Origin: Mycolicibacterium neoaurum VKM Ac-1815D
GTDB taxonomy: Bacteria > Actinomycetota > Actinomycetes > Mycobacteriales > Mycobacteriaceae
DNA length: 64,000 bases
Assembly (NCBI RefSeq): GCF_000317305.3
Contig: NC_023036.2
Span: forward strand, 3,410,001 to 3,474,000
Direction: 5' to 3'
The notes below the pieces were generated by a model. The model did no database searches. It was not told where the DNA came from and saw nothing but the letters and a program-made list of their open reading frames with translations. Positions within the stretch are counted from its first letter, which is position 1, and every line of letters begins with the position of its first letter. The translations under genes were made by a program, and so were the position numbers. Below are positions 59,388-64,000 of this stretch, one piece after another.

Positions 59388-60014
59388 TTACCCACGCGGA
59401 CATCTGCCCCAGTCGCGTGTGAGGCTCGGGATGAGCACGTGATCGACCAACGCGCGGACGGTGTGTTGGTTTGGCGGATCAGCGGCCACGAGGGAACGAA
59501 ACACCAGGTAGCCGGCCAGGACATCGTCGAGTTCGTCGTCCGGCACCTCGGCGCCGCTGATCTCTCCTCGGTCCACTGCGTCTCTGATCACCTCTGCGAA
59601 TACGCGCTTGCGCCGGAGAACGAACTCGTTGTGAAAGGCTGCGGCAAGCGCAGGACTACGGGCCAACTCACCCAACACCGCGCGCATGGTGCTCCCGTGC
59701 TCGCTGACCCGTCGACACACCGAAGTGCCGATCTGGAGCAGGTCCTCCCTCAGTGAACCGGTGCACGGGGCCACCTCCGACGCTCGCGTGCCTTCAATGA
59801 AGGCGGCCAGCACCAGCTCCTCCTTGGAGGGCCACCGTCGGTACAGCGTTGACTTACTGGCTTTGGCCTCGGTCGCCACTGCTTGCAGGTTCAGTCCGTC
59901 GTATCCAGACGTCTGAAGCATGCGAAGCGTCACCGCGAGCAGTTCTGCCTCTCGGGCGGTCCAGCGCGATTTCGGCAAGGTGGCCGTTGCATCATGCGTC
60001 GTTCCACGAGACAA
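59388..60014 (-). CDS. TetR-family regulator
   Basis: A 208-residue TetR protein: TAREAELLAVTLRMLQTSGY, LQAVATEAKASKSTLYRRWPSKEEL, and a TetR_C region with HGSTMRAVLGELARSPALA and DAVDRGEISG. The start is TTG 60014 with GAGGTG five bases upstream. It is divergent from the right-hand mmpS and co-directional with the neighbouring TetR, so two repressors are made from one promoter beside the 60103-60146 repeats. Confidence 0.88.
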   Translation of the reverse strand: MSRGTTHDATATLPKSRWTAREAELLAVTLRMLQTSGYDGLNLQAVATEAKASKSTLYRRWPSKEELVLAAFIEGTRASEVAPCTGSLREDLLQIGTSVCRRVSEHGSTMRAVLGELARSPALAAAFHNEFVLRRKRVFAEVIRDAVDRGEISGAEVPDDELDDVLAGYLVFRSLVAADPPNQHTVRALVDHVLIPSLTRDWGRCPRG

Positions 60015-60102
60015 GCGATCACCTCAATCTGCTTGGCCGCCAAGTGTTTTGACGGCGGCTACGTGTCCGACGCATTGTTGCCAACGCGACGCCGGTTGCC
60101 GA

Positions 60103-60146
60103 CCGTTTAAGGACGGCCGCGGTTGCAACTAAACGGACTGTACCGT
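60103..60146. promoter_or_regulatory. Candidate TetR operator in the divergent TetR/mmpS gap
   Basis: CCGTTTA (60103-60109) and TAAACGG (60130-60136) form an inverted repeat. The second arm overlaps ACGG-6-CCGT (60133-60146), followed by ATCGTTTTAC. Nested repeats of this sort are typical TetR binding sites. Confidence 0.45.
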
Positions 60147-60193
60147 ATCGTTTTACTTCGGTCCGGCACAATGCCGGCCGTAAACGCGGGCAG

Positions 60194-60676
60194 ATGTCAT
60201 CGCGCCGCATGTCGAAAGGCTTTCTCGGGGTGAAGGGTTTTTCGTTTGGCGGCCTGATGAAGCGACGGTGGACCGTCGTCGTCGCGCTGGTGGTGGTGGC
60301 CCTGGTCGTCTTCAGCGTGACCCGGCTGCATGGGATCTTCGGGTCCGACAACCAGGTGTCCAGGCCTGCCGCCGATTCCCTGGAGAACACCGGATTCAAC
60401 CCCAAGCGTGTCCTCTTCGAAGTGTTCGGCACGCCAGGCGCCACGGCCACCATCAACTTCCTCGACGAGCACGCCCAACCCCAACGCGTCGACGACGCGC
60501 CACTGCCGTGGTCGCACACGTTGACCACCGACGACCCGACACTGTTCGCGGATCTCCGCGCTCAGGGTGACTCGGCTCCCATCACGTGCCGCATCACCGT
60601 CAACGGCATCGTCAAGGACGAAAGGTCCGCTAGCAACGTGAACGGATACATCGCTTGCCTGGACAAGTCCGCATGA
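60194..60676 (+). CDS. mmpS: MmpS-family accessory protein
   Basis: A 160-residue MmpS: membrane helix RWTVVVALVVVALVVFSV, then GFNPKRVLFEVFGTPGAT, INFLDEHAQP, APLPWSHTL, and CRITVNG with a final YIACLDKS (cysteine pair). Later ATGs at 60209 and 60257 are possible starts; 60257 would remove 21 residues before the helix. Coupled by ATGA to the MmpL gene. Homologous to the MmpS at 58083. Confidence 0.93.
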   Translation: MSSRRMSKGFLGVKGFSFGGLMKRRWTVVVALVVVALVVFSVTRLHGIFGSDNQVSRPAADSLENTGFNPKRVLFEVFGTPGATATINFLDEHAQPQRVDDAPLPWSHTLTTDDPTLFADLRAQGDSAPITCRITVNGIVKDERSASNVNGYIACLDKSA

Positions 60677-63579
60677 GCCAGCACGCCGAGCACGACTCGA
60701 CGCAGAGGTCCCGGCCCGCACGGCTGATATGGACGCTAGCGTTGCCAATTCTGTTGCTGTGGATCGCGATTGCGGTGTTGAGCAACACCATCTCCCCTCA
60801 GCTGGAGACCGTCGGCGAAGAGCGCTCGGTGGCGATGAATGCCGCCGATTCGCCGTCGATCATGGCGATGCGGCACATCGGGCAGAAATTCGGCGAGTTC
60901 GACTCCGACAGCGCGGCCATGGTCGTCATCGAGGGTGAGCAGAAGCTGGGTCAGGATTCCCACGACTTCTACGACGTCCTGGTCAAGAAGCTCAACGCAG
61001 ACACCCAGCACGTCCAGCACGTCCAGGACTTCTGGGGCGACCCCCTGACTGCGGGAGGCGCGCAGAGCAAGGACGGCAAGGCGGCGCTGGTCCAGGTCTA
61101 CCTGCGCGGCAACCAGGGTGAGGCGCTGTCCAACGAATCCGTCGACAGCATCCGCAATATCGTCGCCGACACCCCCGCCCCCAACGGGGTCAAGGCCTAC
61201 GTCACCGGCGCCGCCCCGCTGATCACCGACAACTTCGAAGTCGGCAACGCGGGCACCCACCAGGTCACCGCGATCACCTTCGCGGTCATCGCCGTGATGC
61301 TGCTGATCGTCTACCGATCCCTGTTCACGATGCTCATCATGCTCGTGGTGGTCGCCGTCGAGCTGATGGCCGCCCGCGGCGTCGTCGCGGTGCTGGCCAA
61401 CGAGGGCGTCATCGGCCTGTCGACCTACGCCACCAATCTGCTCACGTTGATGGCGATCGCCGCCGGCACCGACTACGCCATCTTCCTCGTCGGCCGATAC
61501 CAGGAAGCCCGCAACCGAGGCCTGGAACGGGCCGACGCGTACTACGACATGTTCCGCGGGACGGTGCACGTCATCGTCGGTTCGGGACTGACCATCGTCG
61601 GCGCCGTGGCGTGCCTCTACTTCACCCGGCTCCCCTACTTCCAGACCCTCGGGGTGCCCGCAGCCCTCGGCGTGCTGGTGACGCTGGTGGCGGCATTGAC
61701 CCTCGGGCCCGCCGTCGTCGTGATCGCCACTCGGTTTGGTCTGCTGGAGCCCAAGCGCAAGGTGCGGAACTCCGGATGGCGCCGCATCGGCACCTCGATC
61801 GTCCGCTGGCCCGGTCCCATCCTCGTCGCGTCACTCGCCGTCGCCGCCATCGGCGTCCTGGCGCTGCCAGGGGCCAAGATCAGCTACGACGGGCGGCCCT
61901 ACTTGCCCGACACCGCGCCGGCCAACGTCGGATACGCCGCCGCCGAACGCCACTTCTCCGAGGCCCGGTTGAACCCCGAGCTGTTGATGATCGAATCCGA
62001 CCACGACATGCGCAACCCGTCGGACATGCTGATCCTGGAGCGCGTCGCCAAGGCCGTGTTGCACACCCCGGGCATCGCCATGGTGCAGTCGATCACCCGG
62101 CCGCTGGGCACACCGCTGACGCACAGTTCCATACCGTTTCAGATCAGTGCCCAAAGTGCCGGGCAGATCATGAACCTGAGCTACCAGCAAGCGCGAGCCC
62201 AAGACATCCTCAAGCAGGTGGACCAGACCAGCAAGACCATCGCCGTCCTGCAACAGCAACTGGAACTGCAGAAGCAGAGTGCCGCCGCCACCGACGAGCA
62301 GGTGCAGGCCTTCCACGACACCGTGGCGACCATCAACGAAGTGCGCGACAACCTCGCCAACTTCGACGACTTCTTCCGACCGTTGCGCAACTACTTCTAC
62401 TGGGAGCCGCACTGCTTCGACATCCCGTCGTGTGCGGCACTGAGGTCGGTGTTCGACTCGCTGGACGGCATCTCGGCGCTCAGTGACCAGTTCGCCAAGG
62501 TCACCGCCAGCCTCGACAAGCTCAACGCCCTCCAGCCGCAACTGGTGGCGCTGATCCCGCCGCAGATCGATATCCAGGAAGCCAATCGCGATCTGCTGCA
62601 GTCGAACTACGCCACCACCGGCGGCACCAACACCCAAAGCCAAGAGGCGTTGAAGAACGCGACCGCACTCGGCAAGGCCTTCGACGACGCCAAGAACGAC
62701 GACTCGTTCTACCTGCCGCCCGAAGCCTTCGACAACGCCGACTTCAAGCGTGGCCTCAAACTGTTTATGTCACCCGACGGCAAGGCCGCCCGGATGATCA
62801 TCACCCACGAGGGCAATCCCGCCACCCCTGAGGGCATCTCGCACATCGACGCCCTGCGCAACTCCGCGTTCGACGCGATCAAGGCAACCCCGTTGTCCGA
62901 TGCCAAGATCTACGTCGCAGGAACCGCGTCGACCTACAAGGACATCCAGGAAGGGTCGACCTACGACCTGCTGATCGTGGCCATCGCCGCGATCGCCCTG
63001 ATCCTGCTCATCATGGTGTTCATCACCCGAAGCATGGTCGCCGCGGTGGTCATCGTCGGAACGGTCGTGCTGTCGCTGGGGGCGTCGTTGGGCCTGGCGG
63101 TCCTGGTGTGGCAGTACATCTTCGGCATCGAGCTGTACTGGATCGTGCCCGCACTGGCGATCATCCTGCTGTTGGCGGTGGGCGCGGACTACAACCTGCT
63201 GCTGATATCCAGGTTCAAGGAGGAGATCGGGGCCGGCCTGAACACGGGCATCATCCGGGCGATGGCGGGCACCGGCGGTGTCGTCACCGCCGCCGGCATG
63301 GTGTTCGCCGGCACCATGGCCTCCTTCGCCTTCAGCGACCTGATCGTCCTGGGCCAGATCGGCACCACGATCGCCCTGGGCCTGCTGTTCGACACGTTGA
63401 TCGTGCGGTCGTTCATGACGCCGTCCATCGCCGCGATGCTCGGCCGCTGGTTCTGGTGGCCGCTGAACGTGCGCACCCGCCCGGCCAGCCAAATGTTGCA
63501 GCCCTTCGGATCCCGAATCTCGGTACGCAAGCTCATCGGACCCGAGACCAAGGAAGCCGACGGACACGATCCGGCCTGA
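60673..63579 (+). CDS. mmpL: MmpL-family RND transporter (intact)
   Basis: A 968-residue MmpL with the full two-repeat RND layout: first helix LIWTLALPILLLWIAIAVL, periplasmic domain 1, helices with YRSLFTMLIMLVVVAVEL, GTDYAIFLVGRYQEA, a large second periplasmic domain rich in coiled-coil heptads (about 500-560, QQQLELQKQSAAATDEQ), and the second GADYNLLLISRFKEE. The Asp-Tyr pairs for proton transfer are kept. MmpL proteins export lipids or siderophores. Nearly colinear with the frameshifted copy at 55206, which suggests a cassette duplication. Confidence 0.96.
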   Translation: MSQHAEHDSTQRSRPARLIWTLALPILLLWIAIAVLSNTISPQLETVGEERSVAMNAADSPSIMAMRHIGQKFGEFDSDSAAMVVIEGEQKLGQDSHDFYDVLVKKLNADTQHVQHVQDFWGDPLTAGGAQSKDGKAALVQVYLRGNQGEALSNESVDSIRNIVADTPAPNGVKAYVTGAAPLITDNFEVGNAGTHQVTAITFAVIAVMLLIVYRSLFTMLIMLVVVAVELMAARGVVAVLANEGVIGLSTYATNLLTLMAIAAGTDYAIFLVGRYQEARNRGLERADAYYDMFRGTVHVIVGSGLTIVGAVACLYFTRLPYFQTLGVPAALGVLVTLVAALTLGPAVVVIATRFGLLEPKRKVRNSGWRRIGTSIVRWPGPILVASLAVAAIGVLALPGAKISYDGRPYLPDTAPANVGYAAAERHFSEARLNPELLMIESDHDMRNPSDMLILERVAKAVLHTPGIAMVQSITRPLGTPLTHSSIPFQISAQSAGQIMNLSYQQARAQDILKQVDQTSKTIAVLQQQLELQKQSAAATDEQVQAFHDTVATINEVRDNLANFDDFFRPLRNYFYWEPHCFDIPSCAALRSVFDSLDGISALSDQFAKVTASLDKLNALQPQLVALIPPQIDIQEANRDLLQSNYATTGGTNTQSQEALKNATALGKAFDDAKNDDSFYLPPEAFDNADFKRGLKLFMSPDGKAARMIITHEGNPATPEGISHIDALRNSAFDAIKATPLSDAKIYVAGTASTYKDIQEGSTYDLLIVAIAAIALILLIMVFITRSMVAAVVIVGTVVLSLGASLGLAVLVWQYIFGIELYWIVPALAIILLLAVGADYNLLLISRFKEEIGAGLNTGIIRAMAGTGGVVTAAGMVFAGTMASFAFSDLIVLGQIGTTIALGLLFDTLIVRSFMTPSIAAMLGRWFWWPLNVRTRPASQMLQPFGSRISVRKLIGPETKEADGHDPA

Positions 63580-63629
63580 ACGACCCGTCCAGGTCACGTC
63601 TCGACATCAGCCCACGGAAGGCACCACGG

Positions 63630-63998
63630 ATGAAGATATCGACGAGTCTGGGGCAGACGACGCTAATCGTCTCCGCAGCATCGGTGCTACTAGCTCCATG
63701 TGCGCAGGCCGATGTCGACACCGACTTCGCGAATCAGGCTCACACGTACGGAATTTACGGTCCTCGCGACTACAACGCTTGGGTAGGAAAAATCGCCTGC
63801 AAGAGGCTTGCGCACCACGTCGATGAGACGGCCCTCGAGTCCGTGTCGTTCTTGCAAGGCAGTCTCGCCGGCGGGACTTCTCAGGGCCAGGCGTGGCAGT
63901 TTCTCGGCGCAGCGGTGGCCGCGTACTGCCCGGAGGCGACGTCCGTGTTGCCGGCAGCAGCAGGACCCGCGGGCTCGACGATGAAGGAGCTGGGATGA
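63630..63998 (+). CDS. Secreted DUF732-family protein
   Basis: A 122-residue exported protein. The signal peptide ends at APCAQA, then [33 protein letters not shown] and WQFLGAAVAAYCPE, very close to the paralogue at 54853. It is 50 bases downstream of mmpL on the same strand. Its TGA overlaps a following ATG (ATGA at 63995), so at least one more gene continues beyond the window, most likely the DUF5078-like gene by analogy with the left cassette. Confidence 0.87.
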   Translation: MKISTSLGQTTLIVSAASVLLAPCAQADVDTDFANQAHTYGIYGPRDYNAWVGKIACKRLAHHVDETALESVSFLQGSLAGGTSQGQAWQFLGAAVAAYCPEATSVLPAAAGPAGSTMKELG

Positions 63999-64000
63999 GA

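Noticed and set aside
1..64000. tRNA, rRNA, CRISPR arrays, insertion sequences or phage attachment sites.
   Set aside because: I saw no transposase motifs, repeat-spacer arrays, tRNA cloverleaf genes or rRNA stretches in the window.

Overview
The window is high-GC actinobacterial DNA and almost certainly comes from a Mycobacterium/Mycolicibacterium-type chromosome. The evidence is a complete yrbE-mce operon, two MmpS-MmpL transporter cassettes with DUF732-type secreted proteins, frequent GTG/TTG starts, many 4-bp NTGA stop/start overlaps, and clusters of fadE/fadD/fadA/echA-type genes beside cytochromes P450.

Layout. 1-6242: the end of a cytochrome oxidase subunit III-like gene, then acyl-CoA dehydrogenase, TetR, thiolase, LCAD-type acyl-CoA dehydrogenase and P450 on +. 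6334-14796 (-): one operon read SCP2-like protein, acyl-CoA ligase, P450, SDR, aldehyde dehydrogenase, 3Fe-4S ferredoxin, FprB-like ferredoxin reductase, CoA-transferase. 15034-15771: a membrane protein. 16135-20197 (+): FMO/Baeyer-Villiger-like monooxygenase, EthR-like TetR, alpha/beta hydrolase, small-molecule kinase. 20397-26437 (-): a beta-oxidation operon (MaoC hydratase, SnoaL-crotonase fusion, acyl-CoA dehydrogenase, FAD oxidoreductase, CitE-like lyase). 26563-31844: metallo-beta-lactamase protein, two acyl-CoA ligases, MFE2-type SDR. 31934-40899 (-): SDR, three crotonases, Rieske dioxygenase alpha and beta subunits, an 84-aa unknown, and thiolase / HMG-CoA-synthase-DUF35 fusion / SCPx thiolase. 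41011-41808: SDR. 41878-51360 (-): leader ORF, yrbEA-yrbEB-mceA-F. 52155-53616: SnoaL protein and a double hot-dog hydratase. 53705-64000: two mmpS-mmpL-DUF732-(DUF5078) cassettes facing away from a TetR pair. The left mmpL carries a +1 frameshift.

How it fits together. Bases 1-53700 read as one catabolic island for an unidentified hydrophobic, probably cyclic and side-chain-bearing (terpenoid-, steroid- or alkyl-aromatic-like) compound. Mce/YrbE would import it. Class I P450s with their ferredoxin and reductase would oxidise a methyl end. SDR, aldehyde dehydrogenase and acyl-CoA ligases would make the CoA ester. The dehydrogenases, hydratases, SDRs and thiolases would shorten it, and the Rieske dioxygenase would attack a ring. 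The strongest unifying evidence is a recurring AT-rich operator/promoter motif, close to TTTTYGAATCTANGTTAAA, in front of at least ten transcription units across the island. It does not look like the KstR or KstR2 cholesterol boxes. The substrate, the regulator of this motif and the precise reactions are inference. Gene-family calls are from motifs read by eye; no database search was possible.
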